Assembly (NCBI GenBank): GCA_902729315.2
Contig: LR746271.1
Location: 3,370,001 to 3,434,000 of the forward strand
Origin: Spirodela intermedia
Lineage: Eukaryota; Streptophyta; Magnoliopsida; Alismatales; Araceae
Reading direction: 5' to 3'
DNA: 64,000 nucleotides
Below, piece by piece: positions 22,995 to 36,539 of the stretch (positions are counted from its first letter, which is position 1; the number at the start of each line of letters is the position of its first letter). The position numbers and the translations under genes are program-made. The notes beneath the pieces are model-generated. The model ran no database searches. It saw only the letters and a program-made list of their open reading frames with translations, and had not been told where the DNA came from.

Positions 22995-25900
22995 TAACGT
23001 GAACTATTTGTTGTATAATATATCACACAAATTGAAAATTTATAAAACTTGAAAAATACTAATTTTTATATTTTAAGAAATATTTTAGATAAAAAAATTA
23101 ATTATAATTTGATAAAAGATTTCAAAAATAGTAAGAAATTTCCAAGTCAATCAAGGGACATAAGATAGTATTTGAAAATATTTAAAAATTTTCTTCAAAG
23201 AATACGAGTTTTTATAATTTTTAAACTAAATGATGAATATAAAATATATTTAAAAATTCATAAAAAGGAAAATAAAGCTGCGGATGTCAAGATGACATCA
23301 ACACCTTGATGAATGTGATTCAGGTAAAAATAGAGTTCTACTTAGTGATTCATACATAAATCATTACATATAATTTAATTAATCAAATTAAGATATGTAA
23401 AAGCTAGAAGAATCATAAGTAAATGAAGAAGGTTTTTGAAATTAGAAATCACACAAAATCTCACTAAATTAAACAATATTAAGTTTACAATAGAAAATAT
23501 AGAGTTTCGACTTCGCGGTGGCAATTGCTAGAATTTTCTGTGTTCGATGAAATTTATAAATCAATGAAATGGGTTGACATAGAGAATCTTTAGATTTTTC
23601 TATGAAGTATATAAATTAATGAAATGAGTTGACAAATCATTTTCGACGACTATCATCTAAGAGAGCAGAAAAATGACTACTTTTGAATCTCTAACAATTG
23701 TCACCTGATGGAAATAAGTTGGATAGAGGTGGGGTGTATCTTAAGGAGCTTTATCTTTAAGTTCATGTAGCAAGATGAGGCTTTTTATCAAATCTAGTAC
23801 ACTCCTAGGAAGTGGTGACTCATCTTTCAGTGGATAATCATCTTTTCAATGACACCTGATTTGTTGATTAATTGGAGATTATTTACTTGATAAATTTATG
23901 ATTTTTTTATCTAGAATCAAATGATAATTGATAATGATGCTTTGCGAATTGTGTTGGCGACATTTTTTCTGATGATTGAACGATTATGATGGCTTAATTG
24001 TTGATTGACACTTTGTATAAAAATTATGATTTAATTAGATAAAAATATGAGTTTTGGTTCTAGTAAGATTCAAACTTTTGTTGGTCAACTACTTGTGTGT
24101 GAGAGAGGTAGTCAATTATTAGATTTGAAGAAAAAAGTTTAATAAATGTTACCTTCCTTTAGTTTGATCCACTCCTTGCCTTGCTGTTCTTTGTTTCTTT
24201 TTACATAAAAGAAGAAAATAGAAATAAGAGTTAAATTATTTTTGTGTACTCTAAGCCAAAAAGAGAAAAATAGAAAATATTATGTAATACATCCTCAACA
24301 ATGGCACCAAAAATTAACTTGACCTAATCATTGATTAATTAATGACATAAATTTAAAATTTGTAAACCTTGAAAATATTAAATTTTAGATTTTTAGAAAT
24401 ATTTGAGAATAAATAAATAAATTATAATTTGATAAAAGGTTTAAAAAATAAGAAATTTTCATGTCAATCACAGATATGTAAGAAGTATATGATAATGTTT
24501 CAAAATTTTCTTGAAAGAATTCAAGTTTTTACGATTTTTAGACTAAATGATGAATATAAAGTATATTTAAAAATTTATAAAAAAGAGAAATAAGGGTGGG
24601 GGTGTTAGAATGACATTAATACCCTAATGAACGTGATTATAAAAGTTACAACAATCTCACTAAATTTCATTCGGTGATTCTTATGTAAATAATTACAATG
24701 ATTTAATTGATCAAAGTAAGATTTATAAAAGTTAGAACAATCGTAATTGAATAAAAAAGTTTTTTAAAGTTATAAATCACACAAAATCTCACTAAATTAA
24801 GTAAACATTAAGTTTAGGATAATAAAGGTAGAGTTTCGACTTGACAATGATGATCGTCAAAATTTTGTGTATTTTGGAGGATTGTTGTTCAATATCTAAG
24901 GCCTCAAAGGTTCTTTGTGGACATAGACAATGTAGATAATATTTAGATCTTTTTGTAAAGTTTACAAACCAATGAAATAGGTTGACGAAATGCCTCTAGT
25001 GGCTATCACTCAATAGAGTGGAAAAATAATTTTTTTTTGAATCTTTGACAACTAACACCTGACATAAATAAGTTAGATAGAGATAGGGTGCATCTTATGG
25101 AGTTTTATCCTTAAGTTTGCATAGCAAGAGGAAGCTAGTCATCATATTTAATATGGTCTTAGGAGATGGTTACTTGTCTTTTGACAGACGGGCTTATTTC
25201 TAATGATGGCTGATTCATTGATCAATCAAAGATTATTTACTCGATGAATTCACAATATTTTTATCCATAATCATTCAATAGTTGGTATTGGTACTCCATG
25301 AATCGCATTGACAATATTTTTGTTGATGATTGAGTAATTTTGATGGCTTAATCATTGATCAGTTCTTTGCCAAAAAATCATATTTAATTTTATAAAAAAT
25401 ATGAATTTTAGTTTTAGTAAGATTCAAACCTTCCACCAATCATCTACTTATGTGTGAGAGAGATAATCAATTACATTTATATCCATACTCAATGACATCA
25501 TGAAGGTACTTTTTTCTTATAGATAAGGGGTCTTATAGGTATAAAAATATATAAATCTTACCTTTGAGTGTTGGAGTAGATTCAGTTCTACACCAGCTAT
25601 TTTCCTATTTTTTAGACAAATATATAGCAATACGTGTTTTTAATATCATCTTCTTACGTGTGTACGACCACTTCTTGCCCCACACCTAGCTGGCCACTAG
25701 TGACGTGGAAGGATAGTGACACACATGTGCTCCACCAACCAGTCTTAGCTCCTTGAGCCCCCTTCTTATGACTTTGGTTGTTTGTGCTTCCAACCTATTT
25801 GTGGGCTTGGTTGGCTGGTGCCCCCCCTTTTATTAATATTTTAATTTATTTTATTTATCTTTATTTTACCTCAAATATATAATTATCAAAATTATATAAA

Positions 25901-26054
25901 TTCACACAAAATTATATAGTTAGTCAAAAATTTACATTTATCAAGTAAAACCTACTTTTCTCAATTTAACATAAATATAAGTCTATTTATAATAAGTTAA
26001 GGCTTAAAATAGATTATTAATGAATTATTAACTCATGATAATGAAGACTTATTA
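22995..26054 (-). mobile_element. old deleted LTR element of the TGATAAG family, TSD GTAGG
   Basis: GTAGG flanks both sides (22990-22994 and 26055-26059). In the element's own direction (minus) a complete LTR covers about 24315-26054. It is followed by a primer-site-like stretch at 24292-24309 matching the plant tRNA-Asp 3' end at 13 of 18 positions, and about 170 bp of leader homologous to 54.8-55.0 kb. A truncated second LTR runs at about 22995-24120. The whole internal coding part and one edge of the second LTR are deleted. Divergence from the 49-56 kb copy is high and AT-biased, so this is one of the older insertions. Confidence 0.85.
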
Positions 26055-26379
26055 GTAGGGGGTCTAATCCACTATAAAAATTATTTAGTATTTATATTTG
26101 TAGATAAAAAATAAGAAGATTTGAGATTAGAGAAATGAGATTAAAAAATTTAAAAATAATTTGTTAAAGTTCAATTTAAGATCCAATCAATTGAAATCTA
26201 ACCCTTTTTGATCTACATAGCCTAAAATCAAACAACTTATATTAGAGGCCACCTTTACACATGGGAAAGAAAATTCTTTAAGTAGATCCTAGAATTTCAA
26301 GTACTTCAAAGAACAACACATAAGAGAGCTTAATCCAAGGAGTGCTGTTATTTAATAGATTGAATTATTATTTTCTAAA

Positions 26380-29300
26380 ATTAACATGAATTTTTTTTTC
26401 AGGCCTTAGATTATCAATTATGAGATATTATTCTAGATATAACAATGGAAGTTAAGGATATTTCAAGTCATCAATGTAGGAAGATTCCCTCAATGAATGG
26501 AAAAGATAAAAATGTCTTGATTTGTAAATTATATTTGAAGGACTTTAATAGAGGTTTGATTTGTGATTTGGAAAATAATTTTGGGATATATTATGAAGTA
26601 ACTACCCTAGTTAAATAGATTAGCATATATCAGTTACTTCAAAAGTATGAACATAAGTATAATTTTTTTACCATGAATGATGATGAGAGCATTTGAAAAA
26701 CATTTAACAAAGAAATCCTACATCTAAAACAAATATAATTTTTTGATGTGACAACCACTTGGAGAACAAAAATGTAGACTATTGATGAAATCGAAAACTT
26801 TACATAATTCTCTCTTGATGATCTATATGACCACTTTTAAGTAATAACATAGGTTAATGAAAGTTTATTGAAAATGTAGAAGAACCAATTAGAAAATTAG
26901 GAGACTAGAAAAAATAAGGATAGCAATGTTGAAGAGGATAAATGTAGAAGAACCTTTAGATTCCAGTTTCCCTGAAATATACATAAAATAAGGATAAAGG
27001 GGATATTTCAGGAGATGAAGAAGATCTTGAAGAGATAGCAATGTTGACTAAGAACTTGAAAAGTTTCTTATTAAGAAAGAAAATGGGAAACTTCTCGTGG
27101 AGGCTAAAAAACTTGGGCTGCTATTATTGAAAAATGTAAAATGAGTTGATATGTTTTCAGCCAATGAAACCAGGGTGCATGAAGGCCAATAGCCCACATC
27201 TAAAATTTGATAAAATGGAATAGACAATGGTGGAGACTTGGAGTGATGAAGATGATTCTTCAGGATCAGAGAAAGAGAAAAACTCAAATGCTTGTTTTCT
27301 TGCACATAAATTTCGAGGTAAAAGACTTATTCATTGATGAAATGTCCATAGAAAATTACATGAATTCATTACTATATTATTGGTCCATCAGCCCTATTAA
27401 ATCTGAATTGAGTAAGTACAAGAAATAAAATATAAAATAATATATGAAAAGTAGAAGTTAGTAAAAATCTATTGAACTATAATGATCAGATATTGATGAC
27501 CCCTCAAAGGAAAATGTGAAATGTGGAACAAAACTATATGTTCTTGTTATTGAACCTATCAATGAGATGAAATTTTTGCATGAATAAAATGAGAAAATGA
27601 AGACTTGTTAGTTAAAATTTAATGATGGTAAAAATTATAAGATACCCAACATATGCGTGTATAAAAGGAGAAGTAATTGGGTTCAATAGAAGGGGAAGAC
27701 AAAGGGAAGACAAAGGGAAAGTAAAAAGTTCATACCTATCAAATTCTGTTGTGTATATCAAAATAAAATGTATATAGAGATGACAATGTAGATATAACGA
27801 AAATAAAAAAAAAAAAAAAAATAAGGTATGAAACTTTAGATTAGATTATGTGTTGATTTATTTAGAGGAAAAAAGGTTAGGAATAGTCATAAACATAAAT
27901 ATATGGTCACAGATAGCAGAACTTTATATTATATTAAATATGGATTTATTTGGACCAACTAAGGTATCCAGTCTTGGTGGGAAGGGATGTGGATTTGTGA
28001 TCGTAGGTGATTCTTCTAGATTCAAGTGAGTATTTGTCTTATAAAATAAAGAGTATACCACCAAGACATTTATTAAATTTAGAAACAAGATTTTGGGGTT
28101 CAGACCATATATACTACATGTATACCACGAATAGAATCATGATTAGACCCATAGTCAAGAAATTTTCTTATAAGTTATTCAAAGTAAAGAAAATAGAAGT
28201 TAGTTTCTCTTAATCTTTTAGGTGAAAACACTTTATTCTAATAAACATTGTGAAGGAAATAAAAAATTTTTGATCCTAGAAGTGATAAGGAATTTTCTTA
28301 AAATATTTTGAAAATTCAAGAGTTTTTGGAGTTTACAATAAAATAACCTTGGTGGTTGAGGAAATAATAAAGAACCATGAGAAGGAAAATGAAAAAGAAC
28401 TTCATGTTGAGGATAATGGGTGTTAATGCTTGATTTTAGTTCTTAATTTGTTTCACTTAAATAGTTTATTATTTTAATTCGTAGAAGAAAATATAGTTTA
28501 TGTAGTTAATTTTGAAGGTTACAAGTTAAAAGAGTTAATATCTTTCTTATATTTTTAATATATATATATATATTATTTTAAATATTATATTATATTTACT
28601 ATAATGGGCCAAAACAACCATCCCCACGGCCCATGGCTTGTGCCTGAATTTAGGTCTTGTCAAAGAGATAATGAAGTGTTATAATATGTATGCAACATTT
28701 CCATTGATAAATATAATATAGGTCTAATGTTTTTTTTATGTTTCAAGGCACCAATTCACGATGGGCAGATCCTATAGGATAATGGGGAATTTCAAAAACT
28801 GAATTTTAAGAAATTTCAGTCAATGAGGATAGAGTATTCCCTGAATTAGAGGAGAATCTAGAAAATGAAACTCTTCCCAAAGAATGAAAATATTTTAATA
28901 GTCATCCAATAGATCAAATTTTGGAGGATATTAAAAAGAGAGTTTGTACTAGATCAAGATTGAAAACAACAAAAAAATTGAGTGTGCTGATTTTGAAATT
29001 CATCTAAAAATGTGAAGGAAGCTTTAGAAGATGAGGATTGGATTTTTGTCATGATTGACTAGTTAAATAGATTTGAGAAAAAAAAAAAAAGGACATTGAT
29101 TCCAAGGAAATTGAGATGTGAAAAATGGGCATTAATTCCTAGGAAATTGAGATGTGTCATAAGAATTACCTGGATTTTAGAAATTAAATTAAATGAGAAT
29201 GGAAAAGCTATTAGGGATAAAGCAAGATTGATGGCATAAGATACACTTAAATCAAAGTGATTGATTATGATAAAATATATGCTCTAGTAGAAAAATTAGA

Positions 29301-29620
29301 TGTAATTAAAATTCTATTAGAAATAGATGTTTTAAGAATATAATTTTGTATTAAATAACTATAAAAAGTGTTTTTCTACAGTGTAAAATTAAAAGGAAAT
29401 TATATGTGAGTCAAATTGTGTTTTATAAATTCAGAATATTCTGTTCATGTTTTAAAATTATTTAAAGCCTTGTATGATCTCAAGCAGGATTCGAGAATTT
29501 TGGTATGAGAGGTTAAAATCATTTTTATAAAGAAATGTCTTAAATAGAAGAAGTAGTGATATGAGTTTATTTATCATGGAGAAAGATAAATATATATATT
29601 TCTTTTACCTTGTTTGTAGT
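26380..29620 (+). pseudogene. copia gag-pol remnants (gag, integrase, reverse transcriptase)
   Basis: Three separated stretches keep copia order. About 26400-27310 resembles copia gag, ending in an acidic SDEDDSSGSEKEK segment. About 27930-28090 is the integrase core start, with DLFGP and GKGCGFVIVGDSSRF. About 28890-29520 is the region before and through reverse transcriptase, with HPIDQIL, EALEDEDW and FKALYDLKQ. Many stops and frameshifts separate them, and no intact product is possible. Protease is not recognisable. A (TA)n run at 28559-28572 and a poly-A run near 27808-27822 interrupt the frame. Confidence 0.75.
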
Positions 29621-29639
29621 TTTGATATTTTTGATCTTA

Positions 29640-31985
29640 AAGTTACTAATAGTTAAGCGAAAGAAATCAACATTTCAGTAAATTTTCCATTTTAAATCAT
29701 CCACAAACTATTTCTTTACCATATCTAACATGCATCACCTAGAGCTCTCTCTACATACCAATACCTCCTTTCAACTTGTATATTGCATCTTACTTGTAAA
29801 AAAAAGTGCTCAACCTTTATTAACTAATCAAAAAATTATTTTAATGACAAATAACCTTGAATACAAGGCATGCTAATCTTAATGTCGAAGTCATTTGACT
29901 TTTTTTTCCAAAACTTAGGTTTCATATTTCCGTATACAAATAAAAAATGATTATTTACACTAATAAATTGTTTTGCCTTTAGGAGACCTGTGTTTTGATG
30001 GTGAATGGGTATATGGTAATCTTGGAATAATAAAATTACATTACTCATTTAAAAATTCACATTATATAAAATAAAGAAAAACTTCTAAAGGATAAAATGA
30101 TCTTTAGATATTTCAAAATAATATTGTTGGAACATTAAATGCATAATGTTTTAATGAAGATAAATAGTCAAAAGATAAAGTAAAAGATTAAATTATACTT
30201 AATTTTAAAAATGCTTGATATGAGACTAATAGATCAATTTCGAGGGTCATTGAAAAACCCCAAAGTCGGTAGTCAAAAATACTTTTACTCCCAGATTTAC
30301 TCATCTAAATTGTGAAATAATTTAGTACTATGGTAAGCTCGGGGGTTGATCCTCAAGGAATTGTGGGTGGAGTTTTTCTTATTTGTTGATTAAGATTGAT
30401 ATGAATCACTAGGAAATCACGAAGGAGAAGAAATTAGATGTGAAGGGGAGAATAGAGGGCTTAGGCGTGAAAATTAATTTGTCGAAATGTGAATGATGCT
30501 ACGTGATCAAAGGGATTGTGTGATCAACTCTAATGCTAATCAAAATCTATTTCCTATCTAAGAACATCTAACTAATAGATTACCTCGAAACCAACTTGAT
30601 TATCACCACTTCTGCTTCCTTCTTTCCACTAGGAAGAGGCGATGCTTACCAACCATTGGAGAAAACATTGTTCAAGGTGAGTAACCCAATGAAAAATTGA
30701 TGACACACCTTCGATTGTAATATGTGGAGCTTGGGACCCTTTGAACCCTGTTTGGATGGCAAAAGCTTGAAGTTCCACTAAGATAAGTTAAGTTTCTCAT
30801 TATTTGATACATAGTATGTATACGATGGTGCCCCTCTTTCTCTCTCTAATTCTTACAAACACAATTAACCCTTAAATCAATGGCTGAGCTACTCCCTTCC
30901 TACATGGTTAATCCTTAGATCTTCTCATGTACCTCTTGATAAGTAAGCTTCTTGATTGCTAGATCCATACTCCCTTTGTCTTGAGTGGATGGTTAATCTT
31001 TCGTCATGCCTTCTCATGTGCCTCTTGATAAGTAGGCATCTCGGCCAATGAATCAATATTTCCTTTCTCTTGAGTAGAGAGTGGATCTTCCTCTCCACTC
31101 TTTGTGTGACACCCTTTAAGTGATTATGAGCCTTAAGCTCATAATTCTCCACCAAAAGTTTGATTACAACCTTGGCTCCTTGAAAACCTGTGGACTCACA
31201 CTTAACATCTAAAGCTCAACTTGTTAGATGACAAAGAATTACATCATATTCTCACATGATGTACATTAAGTATCTGAAAATTCACAATTTGAGAAATGAA
31301 TGAAATATATAAAATGTGTATGAATGTCGATGCATGTCATAAACATGAAAATTCATTAATAAATCAATGAATTTGTGTCTTGAAATCATGAGCTTTGATG
31401 CAATATACCTCATATATAATGTATTATTTAAGTGTTATTAGAGACTAAATATAAGGTATTTCTATATAATTCCACATAATACCATTATATGTTCAAATGA
31501 GAATTCATTGAACAGACTTGTGTTCAATTATGCAGAATTTATATATTTAATTAATTTTATAATATGAAATTATCATATCCTATATTGTGGGAGAAAGTTT
31601 TAGCATTTGTAAAATATGCCACAATGAAAACTACGATTAACACATTTGGACTGAAGAGATGCTTTGAAGTAAAGCACGAGTATGCAAGTTTATTTAATTG
31701 ACTATGAGCATATGATACTAGACCATTACTTTCAAATAATTTCGATATCAAACTAATTGAATTAGATTGTCTATTTTGCCAAACATGATGTTCTAGACAT
31801 TAAGGAATACACCTTTAAGAATTATTTTAGACATTATAAATGGCTGAAACTGTGATCATAAATATTGAGATGATGATTTAAGATGTTTAATTGATGATTG
31901 TTTTTTGATTTGAGGTGATTAAAATAATAATTTATTGATAAATGACTATTTTATTTTGCTATAATAATGATTTAGCATCATAGAG
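29640..31985. other. unassigned transposon-like AT-rich DNA
   Basis: No coding domain is recognisable. The stretch at about 30260-30480 looks like the non-coding leader of another LTR element, but I cannot place its ends. At 30915-31040 a segment (TCTTCTCATG, then CCTCTTGATAAGTA) is present twice, about 100 bp apart. It may be an insertion inside the copia element. Confidence 0.4.
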
Positions 31986-32300
31986 TCATGAATCTAGAAG
32001 GGAGTTTCTAGGTAAAACTTCAAGAGGGTTGAGCTTAGTAAGAAATGGTTGTGATCTTGACATTTTTGATCTTAGTGTAATCCATGAACATAGATTATTT
32101 TGGAGAGTAGACATAAGTAGGCGGTCAAACTATTATAAGAACTCTAGAGTGTCATAGTTTTAGATCACTTAAAATTAGAATGTAAGGATCTAAAGAAAAA
32201 GTTATGGAAAGTAAAAAGAAGTTCACCAAAAAAAGAAAGATTTGAGTTGATCAATTCAACACCCCCTTCTTGATCTAAGTGCTACCTAAAACTCAACAAG

Positions 32301-33377
32301 CTTAATAGTGTTTAGAATTTTTTTGTCCAAGTGTAGTTATGCATCTGCTCTTATAAAGATATTTGACAGATGCACATGATGCAACAAACATCATAATTAA
32401 ATTAAAAGGCTTTGGCTTGTTACAAATTTTACAGACTAATGAACATCTATAAGTCTTCAATCTAAGTGCTACTATGATGGGGAATGGCCCAATTGTCATC
32501 CATGGTAAAAACTCATTGGACACCTTACATAAGATGATAGCGAGATCAAAGGTAGAGAGTGAGAGCCACAATGAACATACAAATCAATTGAAGTATTAAC
32601 ATGAGCTTATGTGTGCATTGAGCACCAAAAAAAGAATAAAAATTAAAGCCACTCAAGCATTCTGAGTATTATGCAGCAAGGTATTTCCACATATCCATAG
32701 AAAATAATTCTTGTAAAGTCTTTTTGTGCTAAATTTTTAAGAATGTAAGGATGTTCTTAACTTAAAATCGAGGGTACCTATTACTTTGGTTGGTCTTTCA
32801 GGTAGTAAATCAAGTATAGGCTAACCAAAGCCTTGTCTTCAATGGAGGCTTGTTGAGTTTGTTGTGTTTAGTGTAGATAATTGAGGCCTTGGCTTTTAAT
32901 GGAGGCATTTTGAGGTTATTATGTTTAGTGTATTTCACTAAGTAATTAGTAGAATCAAATGATGTTATCCCTTGGGGTGGAGTAGGCCATATGAGCTTTC
33001 ATTATAGCACCTAGTATCCAAACTGCAAACAAGGTAATAGAATAAATTCAGAAAAATATGCAAGAGAGTTTTATAAATTATCTTCTCACATAATTTAGAA
33101 AATGTTAAATTTTTAATGAGTTTCTTATTAGAGAGTGACTTTAGATGGAATATTAATGAAAAGGTATCAACAACTTTATAAACTAAATGATCTAGTTACA
33201 GCATCATAATTTGGTAATCAAGGATGTGATAGTTAGATCTAAAAAATGTGGTAACATTTCATATTTCACACAAGAAAAAGATAAGCAGTTTTTTTTGAAA
33301 TCTATTGAGATTATGGTGTGTGGCTCAACAAATTGACCACCAAAGTCTAGTGGTAAATGAAATATTGGGTGAAGTGA
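32301..33377. other. AT-rich DNA, no feature recognised
   Basis: Between the copia LTR end and the solo LTR at 33383 I see no coding domain, RNA gene or clear repeat. A short minus-strand open frame at 32302-32571 has no family features. Confidence 0.5.
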
Positions 33378-33382
33378 GTCAT

Positions 33383-35021
33383 TGATGTGACCTAGTCATT
33401 GTATAGTAAATCACGTAAATTTAAAATTTATAAAACTAGAAAATACGAATTTTCAGATATTTAGAAGTATTTCTGAAAAAGTATATCAATTATAATTCAA
33501 TAAAACTTTTAAAAATAGCGGTAATTTTCCAGGTCGATCACAAGGATGTAATATAATATCTGGTAATTATTCAGAATTTTTTTCAAAGAATACTATTTTC
33601 TATAAATTTTATACTAGGAAATAAAAAGGAAATATATTTAAAATTCACAAAAAAGGAAAATAAGGGTGCGGACGTCAAGATGATGTCAGTGCCCGGCGAA
33701 TGCGAATCAAGTAGAAACAAAGTTTCCCCTAACGATTCTTACGTAAGCAATTACAGGCGATTTAATTGATCAAATTAAGATTTGTAAAAGCCAGAAGAAT
33801 CATAATAGAATGAAATATATTTTGGTAAATTTAAAATCAACAAATTATCACTAAATGAAATTAAAATTAAGTTGAAAGCAGAAAAACCAAGTTTCGGCAT
33901 CGCGGCGGCGATGTGTTGACAATGTACCGAAATCCTGAGCATTCAAGAGGATTGTCGTGCAGTGTACACGGCCTCAAAGGCTCTCCTTAGACAAAGACGA
34001 TGTGGGTAATCTCTAGATCTCCTTGCGAAGTCTAGAGATCAATGAAATAGGTTGTCGAATCGTCTCCAGTGGCTGTCACCCGGTGGAGCAGAAAAACGAC
34101 GACTTTGCAGCTCTCTAGCGGCTGTCACATGACGGAGAGGAGCTGGATGGAGGTGGGGCGAGTGTCAGGGAGCTTCATCTTCAGGTCCCCGCAGCAAGAG
34201 GAGGCTCTTCATCGCATCTGGTACGCTCTCAGGAGGTGGCGACTCATCTCCTGGTGGATCGTCCTCTTCCTGACAACGGCTTGTTCGTCGATCAATCAGA
34301 GATGCTTTACTTGATAGATTCACAATTCTTTTATCGTGAATCGTTCAACAATTTTAGTAACAATGCTCTACGAATCGCGTTGACAAGATTTTCACCGATG
34401 ATCCAGTCATTCTGGTTGCTTAATCCTTCACCGGTGATCTATAGGAAAGTCACGATAATCAGCTAAAAAATATGAGTTTTGGCTCTAGGAGGATTCGAAC
34501 CCATGCCGGTTGCCTGCCCCCTTTATGGGGAAGGTGTGACGGAGGTTTAGTCCCACATCGGTTGTGTGCCGAATTTTTGGCGAATATATAGTAGTGTTAC
34601 ATATCCGATCAAGTCCCTTTCTCGCGCGTGTACGACCACTCCTTGCCCCATAGCCGGCTGGCCACCGGTGATGTGGAAGGGGGGTGGCGCATACGTGCCC
34701 CTATCAGTCCAAGTCACTTGAGCCCCTACTCGCGGCTACTCCCTGACTGCGCTTCCAACCCGCTTGCGGGCTTGGCTGGTCGACGGGTCCCCCCCATTTT
34801 ATTTTATTTTTATTTTTATTTATTTTTCTTCATTTATTTCAAAAGTAAGACTGTAAAAATCATATAAATTCGTATAAAATCACATAATTACTTAAAATTC
34901 ACGTTAATCAACTGAAAACCACTTTTCACGCTTTAACACAAATATAAGTCTATTTATCATGAGTTAAGGCTAAAACTATATTATTTACTAATTATTCACT
35001 CATGATAATGAAGACATATCA
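33383..35021 (-). mobile_element. solo LTR (1639 bp) of the TGATAAG family, TSD GTCAT
   Basis: A perfect five-base duplication GTCAT lies at 33378-33382 and 35022-35026. On the minus strand the LTR begins TGATATG and ends GTCACATCA, with TG...CA termini. It contains the family landmarks: a TATA-like TATATATTCGCC on the minus strand near 34580, the GGTTTAGTCCCACATCGG stretch and a GC-rich middle. No internal region is attached on either side, so it is a recombination product, not half an element. It interrupts a sequence that resumes at 35022 with a gypsy-like coding remnant. Confidence 0.93.
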
Positions 35022-35035
35022 GTCATCAAATTTTT

Positions 35036-35400
35036 TTTTATGGCCAAAGTGTTCCAAAAAATATATAGTTGTGGTGAGAAAGGCTGCAACTCCAATGTTT
35101 ATGTAAACCAAGCTGTAGTTAATTTTATAGAGGCTACTCAAGAACAAGAGAAGGTTGAAGTAGAAGACCCAAGGCATTTTCAAAAGGATGAAATTATTGA
35201 AAGTGAGGATAGAGAAATGCTTTCTCATTCAATAATTGTTAAGAGGCTTATGTTTATACAAAAGAAGGGAAACAATTCCTAAAATCACAATATTTTTTGA
35301 ATGTGTTACACTATTAATAAAAGAACTATATGATGTTATTATTGATAGTAAAAAAATAAAATATTTTTACTTAAGTACGCTGCAAAAGTTAGGGACTAAA
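35036..35400 (+). pseudogene. Ty3-gypsy-like gag zinc knuckle and protease remnant
   Basis: A reading frame on the plus strand has a degenerate CCHC-like start (YSCGEKG), an acidic linker with EVEDPRHF and EIIESED, then RLMFIQKK. After a stop, residues resembling the NIF...TINKRT lead-in of a retroviral-type protease can be seen. The order matches the end of gag and start of protease in plant gypsy elements. Stops and a truncation near 35400 end it. This is a family-level guess from short motifs. Confidence 0.4.
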
Positions 35401-36539
35401 CTCATTTTGGGCTTTCCCATATTTAAAGCCCACATTTCAAATCACTTAGGTCACCAATTTTTGGGCTTCTTCATTTCTTTGAGTGGTTTTATACATCACT
35501 ATTTATGTGAAGGAAATTTAAAATCATTGTTTGTTTGGCCTATATTAAAAGGCTATACAAATTCCAATGATGTAATCCTTTGAAATAATTTCTTTGAACA
35601 TATCATGCAAATCCAGAATGCTATAAAAAATATTTTCTTGAAACTAAAGATTACTTACCGAAGATAAGAGGCCTTCCTCACAAACCACATCATCAGTAGG
35701 ATTGGCTCTATGTGTCTATTTCATACTGTGATACTATGTGATGCACAAAATTCAGGAAAGAACAAAATTAGGCTGGAATCTTCCAGACAGAAAATCCATA
35801 GTCTTTGAGCCTACAATGATTATTTGGACAATGCTTGAATCTAAAAAACCATAATAACGTCTTTTGAATCCCTATAAGTTGATTAAATATAAAAGCATTG
35901 AGAAATATCTAATGATAAAAAAGGTTATGTAAACTAAAAGTAGTTGCTACTCTCCTAAAAAAATAGATTAGCTCAAAAAACAGCATAAAAGTCAATAAAT
36001 ATAAAAAGAATAATTGGTCATGCCAAACTAGAACATTATACATATGGTTAAGGCCTACTCAGTTGAAACCTTTGCTGTCCACACTTCTATAATTTTGGGT
36101 TACCTACATAAAGTTTGGGCATTTCTTCTTCCATGGAGTGTTGTACATCAAATTTTTTTTGCAATCATAAAATGTTGTCATACCCTGGTAAATCAAAATG
36201 AAAAAGAAGTAAATCCATTTTCAATATGATATCAGTTTAATACCGTTGTGGTGATAATTGTTGAATACTAAAAGAAGATGTACATAAATACTTCATCATC
36301 TTGATCTATATTTTTCAATGATATGAGGCCCATTTATTTTTTCATGATTCATAAGTCTATAGAGCCTTTTATGCAAAAAAAATTCTAAAAAATTCTTAAA
36401 TGAATATTTATGTGAAAATATTCTTAAATATAAATCTAAAATTAATCAGGTCATCTCCAAAGTTATACACCTTCACTTGTTCCCATTGTACATAATTCGC
36501 ATTGTCAATTATCTATAGCATGTTTATTGTTATTGGAGT
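35401..36539. other. AT-rich DNA, no feature recognised
   Basis: No coding domain, RNA gene or repeat can be supported. Short open frames on the plus strand (35236-35583 and 36044-36229) have no family features. Confidence 0.45.

Larger units (their letters stand above)
22870..32300 (+). mobile_element. decayed Ty1-copia retrotransposon (host of a nested insertion)
   Basis: The 5' LTR is split by the 22995-26054 insertion. Its promoter-like CCACTATAAAAATTATT at about 26070 and its 3' end near 26236 are followed by a degenerate initiator-tRNA-Met primer site (TATTAGAGG, about 26241-26249). Decayed gag, integrase and reverse transcriptase segments follow on the plus strand. A matching LTR end (promoter-like part near 32120, end near 32300) closes the element. 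The outer start is approximate, because the 5' LTR edge and flanking duplications are no longer clear. Stops and frameshifts throughout show it is long dead. Confidence 0.7.

Noticed and set aside
28007-28213. A small independent plus-strand gene
   Set aside because: It sits within and continues the decayed copia integrase region, so it is a fragment and not a gene.
22000-36000. Functional plant genes hidden in the AT-rich tract
   Set aside because: No frame with conserved residues beyond retroelement motifs was found on either strand, though small non-coding RNAs cannot be excluded by eye.
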